Positions 36,138 to 52,727 of a stretch of DNA of 64,000 nucleotides are shown piece after piece; positions within the stretch are counted from its first letter, which is position 1; each line of letters starts with the position of its first letter. The stretch lies in assembly GCF_013927005.1 (NCBI RefSeq), contig NZ_CP055930.1:1488001-1552000 (forward strand). The letters run 5' to 3'. The notes beneath the pieces are model-generated. The model saw only the letters and a program-made list of their open reading frames with translations, ran no database searches and was not told where the DNA came from. The position numbers and the translations under genes are program-made. Source of the stretch: Enterobacter sp. RHBSTW-00175 (lineage in GTDB: Bacteria > Pseudomonadota > Gammaproteobacteria > Enterobacterales > Enterobacteriaceae).

Positions 36138-38992
36138 TGGAAAAGACATATAACCCACGCGATATCGAACAGCCGCTTTACGAGCACTGGGAACAGCAGG
36201 GCTATTTCAAGCCTAACGGCGATGAAAGCAAAGAGTCCTTCTGCATCATGATCCCACCGCCGAACGTCACCGGCAGTTTGCATATGGGTCATGCTTTCCA
36301 GCAGACCATCATGGACACCATGATCCGCTACCAGCGTATGCAGGGTAAAAACACCCTGTGGCAGGCGGGGACTGACCACGCGGGTATCGCGACCCAGATG
36401 GTCGTTGAACGTAAAATTGCTGCGGAAGAAGGTAAAACTCGTCATGACTACGGTCGCGATGCCTTCATCGACAAAATCTGGCAGTGGAAAGCAGAATCCG
36501 GCGGCACGATCACCCGTCAGATGCGCCGTCTCGGTAACTCCGTGGATTGGGAGCGCGAGCGCTTCACCATGGACGAAGGTCTTTCCAACGCTGTTAAAGA
36601 AGTGTTTGTCCGTCTGTACAAAGAAGACCTGATTTACCGTGGCAAACGCCTGGTAAACTGGGACCCTAAACTGCGCACCGCTATCTCTGACCTGGAAGTG
36701 GAAAACCGCGAGTCTAAAGGCTCCATGTGGCATATCCGCTATCCGCTGGCTGACGGCGCGAAAACCGCAGACGGTAAAGATTACCTGGTTGTTGCAACGA
36801 CCCGTCCTGAAACCCTGCTGGGTGATACCGGTGTGGCCGTCAACCCGGAAGATCCACGCTATAAAGATCTGATCGGCAAATTCGTGGTGCTGCCACTGGT
36901 TAACCGCCGTATTCCGATTTTGGGCGACGAACACGCCGACATGGAAAAAGGCACCGGCTGCGTGAAAATCACCCCGGCGCACGACTTTAACGACTACGAA
37001 GTGGGTCGTCGTCACGCCCTGCCAATGATCAACATTCTGACCTTCGACGGTGATATCCGTGAAAGCGCAGAAGTGTACGATACCAAAGGCGAAGAAACTG
37101 ACGTTTACTCAAGTGACATCCCGGCAGAATTCCAGAAGCTGGAACGTTTTGCTGCACGTAAAGCCATCGTTGCTGCTGTTGACGCACTGGGACTGCTGGA
37201 AGAAATCAAACCTCACGATCTGACCGTGCCGTACGGCGACCGTGGTGGCGTGGTTATCGAGCCGATGCTGACCGACCAGTGGTACGTGCGTGCCGACGTG
37301 CTGGCGAAACCGGCTGTTGAAGCGGTTGAAAATGGTGACATCCAGTTCGTGCCGAAGCAGTACGAAAACATGTACTTCTCCTGGATGCGTGATATTCAGG
37401 ACTGGTGTATCTCCCGTCAGCTGTGGTGGGGTCACCGCATCCCGGCATGGTACGACAACGAAGGCAATGTCTACGTTGGCCGCACGGAAGACGAAGTGCG
37501 TCAGGAAAACAACCTGAGCGCGGATGTTGCCCTGCGTCAGGACGAAGACGTGCTGGATACCTGGTTCTCCTCCGCGCTGTGGACCTTCTCCACGCTCGGC
37601 TGGCCAGAAAACACCGATGCGCTGCGTCAGTTCCACCCAACCAGCGTGATGGTTTCCGGCTTCGACATCATCTTCTTCTGGATTGCCCGCATGATCATGA
37701 TGACCATGCACTTCATCAAAGACGAAGACGGTAAGCCGCAGGTTCCGTTCCATACCGTTTACATGACCGGTCTGATTCGTGACGACGAAGGCCAGAAGAT
37801 GTCTAAATCCAAGGGTAACGTGATTGACCCGCTGGATATGGTTGACGGTATCTCTCTGGAAGACCTGCTGGAAAAACGTACCGGCAACATGATGCAGCCG
37901 CAGTTGGCTGAGAAAATCCGCAAGCGCACCGAGAAGCAATTCCCGAACGGGATTGAACCTCACGGTACCGACGCCCTGCGTTTCACCCTGGCGGCACTGG
38001 CTTCAACTGGCCGTGACATCAACTGGGACATGAAGCGTCTGGAAGGTTACCGTAACTTCTGTAACAAACTGTGGAACGCCAGCCGCTTCGTGCTGATGAA
38101 CACCGAAGATCAGGATTGCGGCTTCAACGGCGGCGAGATGACCCTGTCTCTGGCCGATCGCTGGATCCTGGCCGAGTTCAACCAGACGGTGAAAGCGTTC
38201 CGCGACGCGCTGGACAGCTACCGCTTCGATATCGCTGCGGGCATCCTGTACGAATTCACCTGGAACCAGTTCTGTGACTGGTATCTGGAGCTGGCGAAAC
38301 CGGTCATGAACGGCGGTACTGAGGCGGAACTGCGCGGTACGCGTAATACGCTGATTACCGTACTGGAAGGTCTGCTGCGTCTTGCGCATCCGGTCATTCC
38401 ATTCATCACCGAAACCATCTGGCAGCGTGTGAAGGTTATTGCTGGCATCAACGCAGACACCATCATGCTCCAGCCATTCCCGGAATTCGATGCAGCCCGT
38501 GTTGATGAAGCCGCAGCGGCCGATACCGAATGGCTGAAACAGGCGATCGTTGCTGTGCGTAACATCCGTGCAGAAATGAACATCGCGCCAGGTAAACCGC
38601 TTGAGCTGCTGCTGCGCGGTTGCAGCGAAGCTGCCGTTCGTCGTGTCACCGAGAACAACACCTTCCTGCAAACCATGGCGCGTCTGGAAAGCATCACCGT
38701 GCTGCCTGCTGATGACAAAGGTCCGGTATCCGTGACCAAAATCATCGACGGCGCAGAACTGCTGATCCCGATGGCTGGCCTTATCGACAAAGACGCTGAG
38801 CTGGCTCGTCTGGCGAAAGAAGTGGCGAAGGTCGATGTGGAAATTGGCAAAATCGAAAGCAAACTGGCGAACGAAGGCTTTGTTGCCCGCGCGCCGGAGG
38901 CGGTCATTGCCAAAGAGCGTGAGCGTCTGGTTGCCTTCGCTGATGCCAAGACCAAGCTGATTGAGCAGCAGGCTGTTATCGCAGCTCTGTAA
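36137..38992 (+). CDS. valS: ValS, valyl-tRNA synthetase
   Basis: ValS charges tRNA-Val and edits misactivated threonine. The 951 residues are a class I synthetase: HIGH-type motif in [13 protein letters not shown] (about residues 41-53), a CP1 editing domain (about 190-340), the KMSKS motif in KMSKSKGNV (about 554-562), an anticodon-binding helical domain and a C-terminal coiled coil (about 890-951). A strong terminator follows. Confidence 0.98.
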   Translation: MEKTYNPRDIEQPLYEHWEQQGYFKPNGDESKESFCIMIPPPNVTGSLHMGHAFQQTIMDTMIRYQRMQGKNTLWQAGTDHAGIATQMVVERKIAAEEGKTRHDYGRDAFIDKIWQWKAESGGTITRQMRRLGNSVDWERERFTMDEGLSNAVKEVFVRLYKEDLIYRGKRLVNWDPKLRTAISDLEVENRESKGSMWHIRYPLADGAKTADGKDYLVVATTRPETLLGDTGVAVNPEDPRYKDLIGKFVVLPLVNRRIPILGDEHADMEKGTGCVKITPAHDFNDYEVGRRHALPMINILTFDGDIRESAEVYDTKGEETDVYSSDIPAEFQKLERFAARKAIVAAVDALGLLEEIKPHDLTVPYGDRGGVVIEPMLTDQWYVRADVLAKPAVEAVENGDIQFVPKQYENMYFSWMRDIQDWCISRQLWWGHRIPAWYDNEGNVYVGRTEDEVRQENNLSADVALRQDEDVLDTWFSSALWTFSTLGWPENTDALRQFHPTSVMVSGFDIIFFWIARMIMMTMHFIKDEDGKPQVPFHTVYMTGLIRDDEGQKMSKSKGNVIDPLDMVDGISLEDLLEKRTGNMMQPQLAEKIRKRTEKQFPNGIEPHGTDALRFTLAALASTGRDINWDMKRLEGYRNFCNKLWNASRFVLMNTEDQDCGFNGGEMTLSLADRWILAEFNQTVKAFRDALDSYRFDIAAGILYEFTWNQFCDWYLELAKPVMNGGTEAELRGTRNTLITVLEGLLRLAHPVIPFITETIWQRVKVIAGINADTIMLQPFPEFDAARVDEAAAADTEWLKQAIVAVRNIRAEMNIAPGKPLELLLRGCSEAAVRRVTENNTFLQTMARLESITVLPADDKGPVSVTKIIDGAELLIPMAGLIDKDAELARLAKEVAKVDVEIGKIESKLANEGFVARAPEAVIAKERERLVAFADAKTKLIEQQAVIAAL

Positions 38993-39000
38993 TGCTTTTA

Positions 39001-39030
39001 CCCCTTACGCTTCAGGGCGTAAGGGGTTTC
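39001..39030 (+). terminator. Terminator after valS
   Basis: A 10-bp perfect stem (CCCCTTACGC / GCGTAAGGGG, loop TTCAGG) starts 9 bases after the valS stop and is followed by TTTCCTTCC. Confidence 0.8.
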
Positions 39031-39103
39031 CTTCCTGAAATATCCTCGCTTGCACTCACCTTTATGCGGTGCTATTAACAGCAGATGAGTGTCAATTTTT
39101 GTC

Positions 39104-39619
39104 ATGAGTAATGCTATGAGCGTGATTATCCCCGTCGCGACCAACATGCGTCGGATCACTGAGCAGGACAACCCGGCCATCGCCTCGGTTATCCGTGAAG
39201 TTTCGGCAGAGTACGGACTGACCGCCGATAAAGGCTATACGGTTGCCGACCCCAACCTGGACGAGTTGTTCCAGCTATACAGCCAGCCGGGCCATGCCTA
39301 CTGGGTTATCGAGCAGGATGGCAAGGTCGTGGGCGGTGGCGGAGTTGCACCACTCAGCTGTAGTGAGCCGGATATCTGTGAGCTACAGAAAATGTATTTT
39401 TTGCCTGCGGTCCGTGGACAAGGCCTGGCAAAGAAACTGGCGCTGATGGCCTTTGAACACGCGCGTGCTCAGGGTTTTAAACGCTGCTACCTCGAAACAA
39501 CTGCCTTCCTCAAGGACGCTATCGCCCTGTATGAACATCTGGGCTTTGAGCATATTGATGCGCCGCTTGGCTGCACCGGCCATGTTGATTGCGAAGTCAG
39601 AATGCTGAAAGCTCTGTAA
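39104..39619 (+). CDS. yjgM: YjgM, GNAT-family acetyltransferase
   Basis: A GNAT acetyltransferase of about 170 residues closely resembling E. coli YjgM. The acetyl-CoA binding motif is [11 protein letters not shown] (about residue 105 onward), preceded by the strand [11 protein letters not shown] and followed by [12 protein letters not shown]. The substrate is unknown. Several in-frame ATGs (39089, 39104, 39116) are possible and none has a convincing ribosome site; 39104 is a compromise. In E. coli it also neighbours valS, but with yjgN between; yjgN is absent here. Confidence 0.85.
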   Translation: MSNAMSVIIPVATNMRRITEQDNPAIASVIREVSAEYGLTADKGYTVADPNLDELFQLYSQPGHAYWVIEQDGKVVGGGGVAPLSCSEPDICELQKMYFLPAVRGQGLAKKLALMAFEHARAQGFKRCYLETTAFLKDAIALYEHLGFEHIDAPLGCTGHVDCEVRMLKAL

Positions 39620-39702
39620 ATTTCGTTCCGGCCGTCTTCTGTTAAGCGACTGTAAACTGAATGCTCTACACTCTCAGTTCACACCATAACGGGGGAAAAA
39701 CG

Positions 39703-40722
39703 ATGTCGAAGATAAAAAGCTACGCCGCACCGCAGGCAGGTGCAGAGCTTGAACTGTACGAGTACGATGCAGGCGATTTAAGAGCTGAAGACGTCGAAGT
39801 GCAGGTTGATTACTGCGGTGTCTGCCATTCAGATCTCTCCATGATCGACAATGAATGGGGCTTCTCCAGCTATCCGCTGGTTGCCGGCCACGAAGTGATC
39901 GGACGCGTCGTCGCCCTCGGAACCGCTGCGCAGGACAAAGGCCTGAAGATCGGCCAGCGCGTGGGCATTGGCTGGACGGCACGCAGCTGTGGTCACTGTG
40001 ATGCCTGTATCAGCGGCAATCAGATCAACTGCCTCGAAGGCGCTACGCCTACCATCCTGAACAAAGGCGGTTTCGCCGATAAACTGCGCGCCGACTGGCA
40101 ATGGGTTATTCCACTGCCGGACAGTATTGATATCGAATCCGCAGGCCCGCTGCTGTGCGGCGGCATCACGGTGTTCAAACCACTGCTGATGCACCATATC
40201 ACCGCCACCAGCCGCGTCGGCGTGATCGGTATTGGCGGTCTGGGCCATATTGCTATCAAGCTGCTGCACGCAATGGGCTGCGAGGTCACGGCATTTAGCT
40301 CTAACCCGGCGAAAGAGAAAGAAGTGCTGGCGATGGGTGCCGACAAAGTGGTGAACAGCCGCGCTCCTGAGGCACTGAAAGCGCTCGCGGGTCAGTTTGA
40401 TTTGATCATCAACACCGTCAACGTCGATCTTGACTGGCAGCCGTACTTCGAAGCGCTGGCCTACGGCGGTAACTTCCACACCGTCGGTGCCGTGATGAAG
40501 CCACTGCCGGTTCCGGCGTTTACACTGATCGGCGGGGATCGTAGCGTGTCTGGCTCGGCCACCGGTACACCATTCGAGTTGCGCAAGCTGATGAAGTTTG
40601 CCGGACGCACCAAAGTGGCACCAACCACTGAGCTGTATCCGATGTCGAAAATCAATGAAGCTATCCAGCACGTTCGTGACGGTAAAGCCCGTTACCGCGT
40701 GGTGTTGAAAGCGGATTTTTGA
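39703..40722 (+). CDS. ahr: Ahr (YjgB), NADPH-dependent aldehyde reductase
   Basis: A 339-residue zinc-dependent medium-chain alcohol dehydrogenase resembling E. coli Ahr, which reduces a broad range of aldehydes with NADPH. Catalytic-zinc Cys and His are in GVCHSD and AGHEVIG, structural-zinc cysteines in [15 protein letters not shown], and the nucleotide-binding loop in [13 protein letters not shown]. The start at 39703 has a GGGGGAAA site upstream; an ATG at 39661 would add 14 residues. In E. coli ahr lies at the far end of the idn cluster; here it follows yjgM directly. Confidence 0.93.
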   Translation: MSKIKSYAAPQAGAELELYEYDAGDLRAEDVEVQVDYCGVCHSDLSMIDNEWGFSSYPLVAGHEVIGRVVALGTAAQDKGLKIGQRVGIGWTARSCGHCDACISGNQINCLEGATPTILNKGGFADKLRADWQWVIPLPDSIDIESAGPLLCGGITVFKPLLMHHITATSRVGVIGIGGLGHIAIKLLHAMGCEVTAFSSNPAKEKEVLAMGADKVVNSRAPEALKALAGQFDLIINTVNVDLDWQPYFEALAYGGNFHTVGAVMKPLPVPAFTLIGGDRSVSGSATGTPFELRKLMKFAGRTKVAPTTELYPMSKINEAIQHVRDGKARYRVVLKADF

Positions 40723-40741
40723 TGTGATATTGCCGGGGAAT

Positions 40742-40787
40742 GTGCGGCCTGATGCCCTCACCCCAACCCTCTCCCACGGGGAGAGGG
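40742..40787. repeat. Dispersed repeat, copy 1 (CCCTCACCCC...GGGAGAGGG type)
   Basis: About 46 bases reading GTGCGGCCTGATGCCCTCAC, then CCCAACCCTCTCCCAC and GGGGAGAGGG, ending in a CCCTCTCCC/GGGGAGAGG palindrome. It matches the segment at 63828-63875 at nearly every position. Both lie in intergenic space after the 3' end of a gene. Confidence 0.75.
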
Positions 40788-40797
40788 CGCAAACACT

Positions 40798-40824
40798 AAA
40801 AACGGTAACGGTTGTTACCGTTTT
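40798..40824 (-). terminator. Terminator overlapping the end of the dihydroxyacetone kinase gene
   Basis: A perfect stem (AAAACGGTAAC / GTTACCGTTTT, loop GGTT) covers the stop codon of the kinase gene, with a T-run on the minus strand. It can serve the converging ahr too. Confidence 0.7.
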
Positions 40825-42461
40825 GCTTCTGCCATGGCCTTAAACACCTCTGCCACCGCCACAGCCCCCGGATCCATCACCCCTTCCAGATTCTCTTTAT
40901 TCACATACGACGAACGCCCAGCCCCGGCTTTCACCATGTTCGCCGTTGCCTCTGCACCCTGTTTCGCCGCCCGTGCCGCCGCATGAAGATCGCCTTTCTG
41001 CAATGTCTCCAGCGCCGGTTGCAGGGCATCGATCAGCGTGCGATCGCCAAGATCAGCCCCGCCGTACTGCTTCATCTGGGCAAGCCCGCTCTGCAATGCC
41101 TGCGGCAACGGCTGCCCGTCATGCAGTTTCTGCCCGGCGGCGGTGAAGAAGATCGACATTAATACGCCACTCGAACCGCCCATTACCGTTGCCAGCCGCT
41201 CCCCCACCAGCAACAACAGCGCCGGCAGATCGTTAAGCGGAAGTTTCCCCGCGTCAAGATACTGCGCAATTTCCCGCGCGCCTTGCGCAAAGGTCGAACC
41301 GGTATCGCCATCGCCGACTTTTGCATCGAGGGCATTCAGCCGGTTTTCCAGCCGGGAAAGCATGTCCGTTGCCGCCGACACATAGCCCGCCACCTGTGGA
41401 TTTTCCGACGGGGTATATTCCACGCGGTCATGAATGGCGCTGTGCGCAACGCTACGCAATGGTGCAAACGCCACTGGCTTCTGCCAGCCCAGCGTCTCGA
41501 CGTCTTCATGGAGCGCTTTTTCGAACAGGTCGTTAAGCTTCAACAGCGACAGGGAAAATCCTTTCATATCCAGCGAGCTCACCAGCAGCGCCGGGCCAAT
41601 CAGCCAGGCTATCTGATCTTTCAGCGCGGAATGCGCCAGCTCTTTGGTCAGCAGAGCCATCTCCAGTGCCGACACGCCGCCGAGGTTATTGATCAGCACC
41701 GCAAACCGCCCTTCAGCGGCCCGTGCTTTCAGCGCGTTGACCAGCGTGTCGATAATCTCTTTGCTGTTTTGCGTATCAACAACCGATGCTCCCGGCTCAC
41801 CGTGTATACCCAGCCCCAGCTCGATATGGCCCTTTCTGATGCGCCCCTCTTCATCGTCGCTTCCCGGCAGGTTGCAGGTCTGCATTGCCACCCCCAGGCT
41901 CCAGAGGTTGTCACAGGCCTGTTGCGCAATGTCCCGTACTTCACCCAGCGATTTACCGTGCTCGGCCGCGTAACCCGCAATCTTGTGAACCAGCGCCGTA
42001 CCCGCAATGCCGCGCGGCTGTTTGTTATCCGGCAGGGCGATGTCATCGGCGACAATCACCATTTCGACCTTCAGGCCATAGCGTTTGGCTTTTTCCGCCG
42101 CCAGGCCAAAGTTAAGGCGATCCCCGGTATAGTTTTTGACAATCAGCAGGCAGCCCCGGTCGCCCGTCACCGCTACAATGGCATTCAGCACCGCATCCAC
42201 GCTGGGAGAAGCAAACAGGTCCCCACAAACTGCCGCCGTCAGCATCCCTTTCCCGACAAACCCGGCGTGAGCCGGCTCATGCCCTGAACCTCCGCCAGAA
42301 ATAATCGCCACACGGCTCTTATCCCAGTCACTGCGTGCAACCACACGAATGGCCGGGTCGATATCGAGTTTGACGAGGTTGCCGTGCGGAGCAGAAATCA
42401 AAATGCCTTCAATGGCGTCGTTGACCAGTTGTTTGCGGTCGTTAAAGAAGAATCTGGACAT
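40815..42461 (-). CDS. dhaK: Dihydroxyacetone kinase, ATP-dependent, fused DhaK-DhaL
   Basis: A 548-residue single-chain kinase like that of Citrobacter freundii, which uses ATP to phosphorylate dihydroxyacetone (glycerone). The DhaK domain (about 1-330) has SGGGSGHEPAHAGFVGKGML and the substrate-binding His in GIHGEPGA. The DhaL domain (about 350-548) has NALDAKVGDGDTGSTFA and GGSSGVLMSIFFTAA for ATP binding. E. coli K-12 instead has split, PTS-dependent DhaKLM. The start at 42461 (MSRFFFND) matches the family. Next to ahr, a role in aldehyde or triose handling is a plausible inference. Confidence 0.9.
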   Translation of the reverse strand: MSRFFFNDRKQLVNDAIEGILISAPHGNLVKLDIDPAIRVVARSDWDKSRVAIISGGGSGHEPAHAGFVGKGMLTAAVCGDLFASPSVDAVLNAIVAVTGDRGCLLIVKNYTGDRLNFGLAAEKAKRYGLKVEMVIVADDIALPDNKQPRGIAGTALVHKIAGYAAEHGKSLGEVRDIAQQACDNLWSLGVAMQTCNLPGSDDEEGRIRKGHIELGLGIHGEPGASVVDTQNSKEIIDTLVNALKARAAEGRFAVLINNLGGVSALEMALLTKELAHSALKDQIAWLIGPALLVSSLDMKGFSLSLLKLNDLFEKALHEDVETLGWQKPVAFAPLRSVAHSAIHDRVEYTPSENPQVAGYVSAATDMLSRLENRLNALDAKVGDGDTGSTFAQGAREIAQYLDAGKLPLNDLPALLLLVGERLATVMGGSSGVLMSIFFTAAGQKLHDGQPLPQALQSGLAQMKQYGGADLGDRTLIDALQPALETLQKGDLHAAARAAKQGAEATANMVKAGAGRSSYVNKENLEGVMDPGAVAVAEVFKAMAEAKR

Positions 42462-42598
42462 AATTTCCTGAAATGTTGTGAACCGTATGCAAAAGCATAG
42501 TCCGCACTGGATAATGCGCCGCAAAGTAAGGAATTTACTGAGTCATAGTGCCGCCAGGTTGCCTATACTCCACCCAGGACAAAGAGAGGACGTTCATC

Positions 42599-44101
42599 AT
42601 GAGTACACCACTGTTAATTGCCCGGACGCTGGATAAAGAACTGTTTTTGCTGCCTGCAATGGCGAACCGCCACGGCTTAATCACCGGCGCCACCGGGACG
42701 GGTAAAACCGTCACCCTGCAAAAGCTGGCAGAGTCCCTTTCAGAAATTGGCGTTCCGGTCTTTATGGCCGATGTAAAAGGCGATTTAACCGGGGTAGCTC
42801 AGGAAGGCACGGCATCAGAAAAGCTCATCGAGCGGCTGAAAAATATTGGCATCACTGACTGGGAGCCACATAAAAACCCGGTCGTCTTGTGGGATATCTT
42901 TGGCGAGAAAGGTCATCCGGTACGGGCGACGGTGTCCGACCTTGGCCCTTTGCTGCTGGCTCGCCTGCTTAATCTGAACGATGTGCAGTCTGGTGTACTG
43001 AATATCATCTTCCGTATCGCCGATGACCAGGGTCTGCTGTTGCTTGATTTCAAAGACCTGCGCGCCATTACCCAATACATCGGCGACAACGCTAAATCGT
43101 TCCAGAACCAGTACGGCAATATCAGCAGCGCTTCCGTGGGAGCCATCCAGCGCGGGTTACTGACCCTTGAGCAACAGGGCGCTGAGCATTTCTTCGGTGA
43201 GCCCATGCTGGATATCAAAGACTGGATGCGAACTGACAGTAACGGCAAAGGTATCATCAATATTCTGAGTGCAGAAAAGCTGTATCAGATGCCGAAACTC
43301 TATGCCGCCAGCCTGCTGTGGATGCTCTCCGAACTTTACGAACAGCTGCCGGAAGCGGGCGATCTCGACAAGCCGAAGCTGGTGTTCTTCTTTGACGAGG
43401 CCCACCTGCTGTTTAACGATGCGCCGCAGGTACTGCTGGACAAAATTGAGCAGGTTATCCGCTTGATCCGTTCTAAAGGGGTTGGCGTGTGGTTCGTTTC
43501 GCAAAACCCGTCCGATATCCCCGATAACGTGCTCGGGCAGCTTGGCAACCGCGTACAGCACGCTCTGCGCGCCTTTACGCCGAAGGACCAGAAAGCGGTC
43601 AAAGCGGCCGCCCAGACCATGCGGGCTAATCCGGCATTTGATACCGAAGCCGCCATCCAGGCATTAGGTACCGGTGAAGCGTTAATCTCATTCCTGGATG
43701 CGAAAGGCAGCCCGTCTGTAGTGGAGCGCGCGATGGTCATTGCCCCTTGCTCCCGCATGGGGCCAGTCACCGACGATGAGCGCAACGGTCTGATTAACAA
43801 CTCGCCGGTTTACGGAAAGTATGAAGACGAAGTGGATCGTGAATCGGCGTTCGAGATGCTGCAAAAAGGGGTACAGGCAACCACGGAATCACAGAATACC
43901 CCCACCACCAGTGCCCAGCCTTCTGCCGTGGATGACGGTATTCTGGGTGGGCTGAAAGATATTCTGTTTGGTAGCACCGGGCCGCGCGGGGGTAAACGCG
44001 ATGGCGTAGTTCAGACGATGGCAAAAAGCGCCGCGCGACAGGTCACCAACCAGATTGTACGCGGCATGTTAGGGAGCCTGTTAGGCGGTCGCCGCCGGTA
44101 A
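42599..44101 (+). CDS. yjgR: YjgR, HerA/VirD4-like P-loop ATPase
   Basis: A 500-residue protein of the DUF853/HerA-like ATPase family; its function is not known. It has Walker [12 protein letters not shown] (about residues 30-40), Walker [13 protein letters not shown], an Arg-rich C-terminal ([12 protein letters not shown]) and an internal GGLKDILFG. The start at 42599 has an AGAGAGGA site. In E. coli it adjoins lptG. Here it lies at the other end of the same block, and its last 21 bases overlap the 3' end of yhcC on the opposite strand. Confidence 0.92.
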   Translation: MSTPLLIARTLDKELFLLPAMANRHGLITGATGTGKTVTLQKLAESLSEIGVPVFMADVKGDLTGVAQEGTASEKLIERLKNIGITDWEPHKNPVVLWDIFGEKGHPVRATVSDLGPLLLARLLNLNDVQSGVLNIIFRIADDQGLLLLDFKDLRAITQYIGDNAKSFQNQYGNISSASVGAIQRGLLTLEQQGAEHFFGEPMLDIKDWMRTDSNGKGIINILSAEKLYQMPKLYAASLLWMLSELYEQLPEAGDLDKPKLVFFFDEAHLLFNDAPQVLLDKIEQVIRLIRSKGVGVWFVSQNPSDIPDNVLGQLGNRVQHALRAFTPKDQKAVKAAAQTMRANPAFDTEAAIQALGTGEALISFLDAKGSPSVVERAMVIAPCSRMGPVTDDERNGLINNSPVYGKYEDEVDRESAFEMLQKGVQATTESQNTPTTSAQPSAVDDGILGGLKDILFGSTGPRGGKRDGVVQTMAKSAARQVTNQIVRGMLGSLLGGRRR

Positions 44102-45022
44102 ACGAGGAACCCACGGGCGGCCAAGTGCCGATCCCTGTACACCCTGCTCATGTAGATAGCGGTCTATTTCCACCATCCCCGTCCAGCGGTTCTCACACCA
44201 GAGCGGTGCCAGAAGCGTTGGACGGCGGGCGCTGGCGGAGATACGGTGATAGATAATCTCCGGCGGCGTGTGGCGAATCATCTCCCCCGCAGTGACCGTA
44301 TATTCATCCAGCTCAATGCCATTTAACCGCCCCGCTTCCCAGGCTTTCGCCATGATGCTGCCCTTCACGATATGCAGCGGATGCAGCTTGATACCGTCCA
44401 CGCCCGTCTCAACCACCTTTTCCAGCGTCTCCAGCCCGTGCTGCTGCCCTTCTCCTGGTAAACCGACAATCAGATGCGAGCAGACTTTCAACCCGCGCTC
44501 ACGGGCAAGGCGCGTCGTTTTTTGATAGCAGGCGAAATCATGCCCGCGATTAATCCGGTGCAGCGTTTTGTCATGTGCGGTTTGTAACCCCAGCTCCAGC
44601 CAGATTTCATACCCCTGCTCTTTGTATTCGCAGAGCAAATCGAGCACGGCCTCCGGTACACAATCCGGGCGCGTGCCCACACACAGCCCCACGATATTGG
44701 CCTGGCTGACGGCCTGCTGATACATCGAGCGTAACACCTGCGCTTCCGCCCAGGTGCTGGTGTAGGCCTGGAAATAAGCCAGATATTGCTTTGCGCGGTT
44801 CACCAGGCTGGCCTGATGTGAAAGCTGCTCGGCAATGGAGTGGTGCTGCTGGGCCTCGTCGGCAAAGGAGGCAACGTTACAGAACGTGCAGCCGCCACGC
44901 CCGATGGTGCCATCGCGATTCGGGCAGCTAAAACCGCCGTGCAGCGTCAGCTTATGAACCTTTTGCCCATAGCGTTGCAAAAGATCCCCACCAAACATAT
45001 TGACTAATTTCTGTAACTGCAT
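44081..45022 (-). CDS. yhcC: YhcC, radical SAM protein with altered C-terminus
   Basis: A 313-residue radical SAM protein of the YhcC family (Elp3-like fold); the substrate is unknown. The cluster cysteines are in [16 protein letters not shown]. The start at 45022 (MQLQKL) matches E. coli; upstream in-frame codons to 45064 were left out. The C-terminus follows the family through GRPWVP, but the last seven residues (RLPAATA) and the stop codon come from antisense of the yjgR end. This is the sign expected if a breakpoint clipped the gene here. Function is probably kept. Confidence 0.9.
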   Translation of the reverse strand: MQLQKLVNMFGGDLLQRYGQKVHKLTLHGGFSCPNRDGTIGRGGCTFCNVASFADEAQQHHSIAEQLSHQASLVNRAKQYLAYFQAYTSTWAEAQVLRSMYQQAVSQANIVGLCVGTRPDCVPEAVLDLLCEYKEQGYEIWLELGLQTAHDKTLHRINRGHDFACYQKTTRLARERGLKVCSHLIVGLPGEGQQHGLETLEKVVETGVDGIKLHPLHIVKGSIMAKAWEAGRLNGIELDEYTVTAGEMIRHTPPEIIYHRISASARRPTLLAPLWCENRWTGMVEIDRYLHEQGVQGSALGRPWVPRLPAATA

Positions 45023-45708
45023 AATCTGATAGACCGTCCCGAAGAAAGGGGACAAGCCTGCCATTTTTAGCCTCTGTCGGCGATGACCTGGATCAATCGC
45101 CCTGGACGGCCTTTATCCATTTGAATAAATAATCAAGATTACTGCAATTTCATTCACAGCAGGCGTGATTACTTTTCCTTATGTTCAGACTGTTTTTTTC
45201 ATTAATGCTATCAACACTGAAAAACAGTGTCTTTATGCGGGTTTACAGCCATAACCAGATTAAAATTCTGCTAAAAAATCACTATTCAGCACGCTGCATT
45301 GATAATACCGCTTTCATATAGTGAGTCAGATCACACTCCGCGGTGACTCCTCAGGACGTTTAGTAGATGTAAAAATAGTTAAATATCTTTTGCATTCAAA
45401 TATTTAACGCCTCTTTAGCACATTTTTGTATAAATAAGATTGCCATTTGACCTGTGTACCAATTCCCGATAAGTTGGAAATCCGCTGGAAGCTTTCTGGA
45501 TGAGCGGCCTGCTCATCATATTTATGCAGTAATTGAGATTCCCTCTGAAGCAAGTCCTCAAACTTGTTTACCTGCGCGAAAGGATGAAAAGAGGGCGAAT
45601 GCGAGGTACGCGTATGAAACGCAAACCCCGTCGCCATGCTCTTTCTGTGCCTGTGCGCCACGGTAAAGTTCAGTGGGAAGCCCGACGAGCCTGGGGAGGT
45701 TCACTGAT
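45023..45708. promoter_or_regulatory. Long regulatory region between yhcC and gltB
   Basis: About 640 bases between divergent genes. In E. coli the same region carries Lrp, IHF, CRP and ArgR control of gltBDF. Seen here: a CRP-like site (45320-45335), a 9-bp inverted repeat GTTAAATAT / ATATTTAAC (45378-45386 and 45400-45408), a small hairpin ACACTG-A5-CAGTGT (45214-45230), a long AT-rich tract, a -10-like TATAAA (45429-45434), and a short ORF at 45614. The region otherwise holds no gene that I can support. Confidence 0.65.
45320..45335 (+). promoter_or_regulatory. CRP-like site upstream of gltB
   Basis: AGTGA-GTCAGA-TCACA matches the CRP consensus TGTGA-N6-TCACA at 9 of 10 positions. It lies about 95-110 bases upstream of the -10-like hexamer, a common activating distance. 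CRP control of gltBDF is known in E. coli. Confidence 0.55.
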
Positions 45709-51597
<5,889 letters not shown>

Positions 51598-51605
51598 TCC
51601 ACCCT

Positions 51606-51637
51606 CCCGGCAGACCCTTTCTGCCGGGTTCTTCTCC
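51606..51637 (+). terminator. Terminator after gltD
   Basis: A 9-bp stem CCCGGCAGA / TCTGCCGGG (51606-51628, loop CCCTT) followed by TTCTTCTCC starts 8 bases after the gltD stop. Confidence 0.8.
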
Positions 51638-51786
51638 TTCTTGCCGTTCCTCTCGTCAGCTTCACGCCTTCAGCGCATCATTTAAGATATCTTTAAAATC
51701 GGTTTTAGATTAAGTCATTTTATTAATAGATAGAGCAACCCTATCATATGAGAATAATCCAATGAATTACACCGAGAGCAGCAAGA

Positions 51787-51959
51787 ATGAAATTTCCTTT
51801 AATACTTACTGTACTTGCAAGCATGGCTGCAAGTTGTTTTTCCTCCGCCTATGCAACCGGGATGACACCTGAATTCTCTGTATTATTGGTTAATGCAAAT
51901 GATAATGGTGCCAGTATTAATGTTAAAAATACTGATGATAAAGCTGAATTGCTTTATAC
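51787..51959 (+). pseudogene. Fimbrial chaperone, N-terminal fragment cut by IS1
   Basis: The first 57 codons of a periplasmic pilus chaperone like E. coli YhcA: a signal peptide (MKFPLILTVLASMAAS... to about AYA), then GMTPEFSVLLVNANDN and VKNTDDKAELLYT, the first strands of the chaperone's N-terminal domain. An IS1 begins at 51960 and the frame stops after six IS-encoded residues. The C-terminal part lies 5.3 kb away on the opposite strand (57302-57569), and about 75-90 central codons are missing from both. The fragment cannot be a working chaperone. It still has the likely operon promoter upstream (51638-51786). Confidence 0.9.
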
Positions 51960-51974
51960 GGTAATGACTCCAAC

Positions 51975-52478
51975 TTATTGATAGTGTTTTATGTTCAGAT
52001 AATGCCCGATGACTTTGTCATGCAGCTCCACCGATTTTGAGAACGACAGCGACTTCCGTCCCAGCCGTGCCAGGTGCTGCCTCAGATTCAGGTTATGCCG
52101 CTCAATTCGCTGCGTATATCGCTTGCTGATTACGTGCAGCTTTCCCTTCAGGCGGGATTCATACAGCGGCCAGCCATCCGTCATCCATATCACCACGTCA
52201 AAGGGTGACAGCAGGCTCATAAGACGCCCCAGCGTCGCCATAGTGCGTTCACCGAATACGTGCGCAACAACCGTCTTCCGGAGCCTGTCATACGCGTAAA
52301 ACAGCCAGCGCTGGCGCGATTTAGCCCCGACGTATCCCCACTGTTCGTCCATTTCCGCGCAGACGATGACGTCACTGCCCGGCTGTATGCGCGAGGTTAC
52401 CGACTGCGGCCTGAGTTTTTTAAATGGCGGAAAATCGTGTTGAGGCCAACGCCCATAATGCGGGCGGTTGCCCGGCAT
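51975..52478 (-). CDS. insB: InsB of IS1 (left copy)
   Basis: A 167-residue frame that supplies the catalytic part of IS1 transposase, with the DDE-type residues in [22 protein letters not shown] and ELHDKVIG. It is normally produced as an InsAB' fusion by a -1 frameshift at AAAAAAC. It looks identical to the right copy and intact. Confidence 0.95.
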   Translation of the reverse strand: MPGNRPHYGRWPQHDFPPFKKLRPQSVTSRIQPGSDVIVCAEMDEQWGYVGAKSRQRWLFYAYDRLRKTVVAHVFGERTMATLGRLMSLLSPFDVVIWMTDGWPLYESRLKGKLHVISKRYTQRIERHNLNLRQHLARLGRKSLSFSKSVELHDKVIGHYLNIKHYQ

Positions 52479-52672
52479 CCAACGCCATTCATGGCCATAT
52501 CAATGATTTTCTGGTGCGTACCGGGTTGAGAAGCGGTGTAAGTGAACTGCAGTTGCCATGTTTTACGGCAGTGAGAGCAGAGATAGCGCTGATGTCCGGC
52601 GGTGCTTTTGCCGTTACGCACCACCCCGTCAGTAGCTGAACAGGAGGGACAGCTGATAGAAACAGAAGCCAC
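52397..52672 (-). CDS. insA: InsA of IS1 (left copy)
   Basis: A 91-residue DNA-binding protein with a Cys4-type zinc finger (CPSCSATDG and CSHCRKTW) and a helix-turn-helix ([14 protein letters not shown]). Alone it represses IS1 transcription. It overlaps insB, allowing the frameshifted transposase. Confidence 0.95.
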   Translation of the reverse strand: MASVSISCPSCSATDGVVRNGKSTAGHQRYLCSHCRKTWQLQFTYTASQPGTHQKIIDMAMNGVGCRATARIMGVGLNTIFRHLKNSGRSR

Positions 52673-52727
52673 TGGAGCACCTCAAAAACACCATCATACA
52701 CTAAATCAGTAAGTTGGCAGCATCACC

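Larger units (their letters stand above)
51960..52727 (-). mobile_element. IS1: IS1 copy, left, inverted relative to the right copy
   Basis: A complete 768-base IS1: it starts with GGTAATGACTCCAACTTATTG (right terminal repeat) and ends with the complement of GGTGATGCTGCC. It holds insA and insB on the minus strand. Its outer flank is GCTTTATAC and its inner flank is CGTTATGTT. They differ, so this copy has no direct target duplication; the inner flank is instead the reverse complement of the outer flank of the right copy. Confidence 0.97.

Noticed and set aside
45022..45064. Longer YhcC start (14 extra residues)
   Set aside because: The family begins at MQLQKL and the extra residues are not conserved in my recollection of E. 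coli YhcC.
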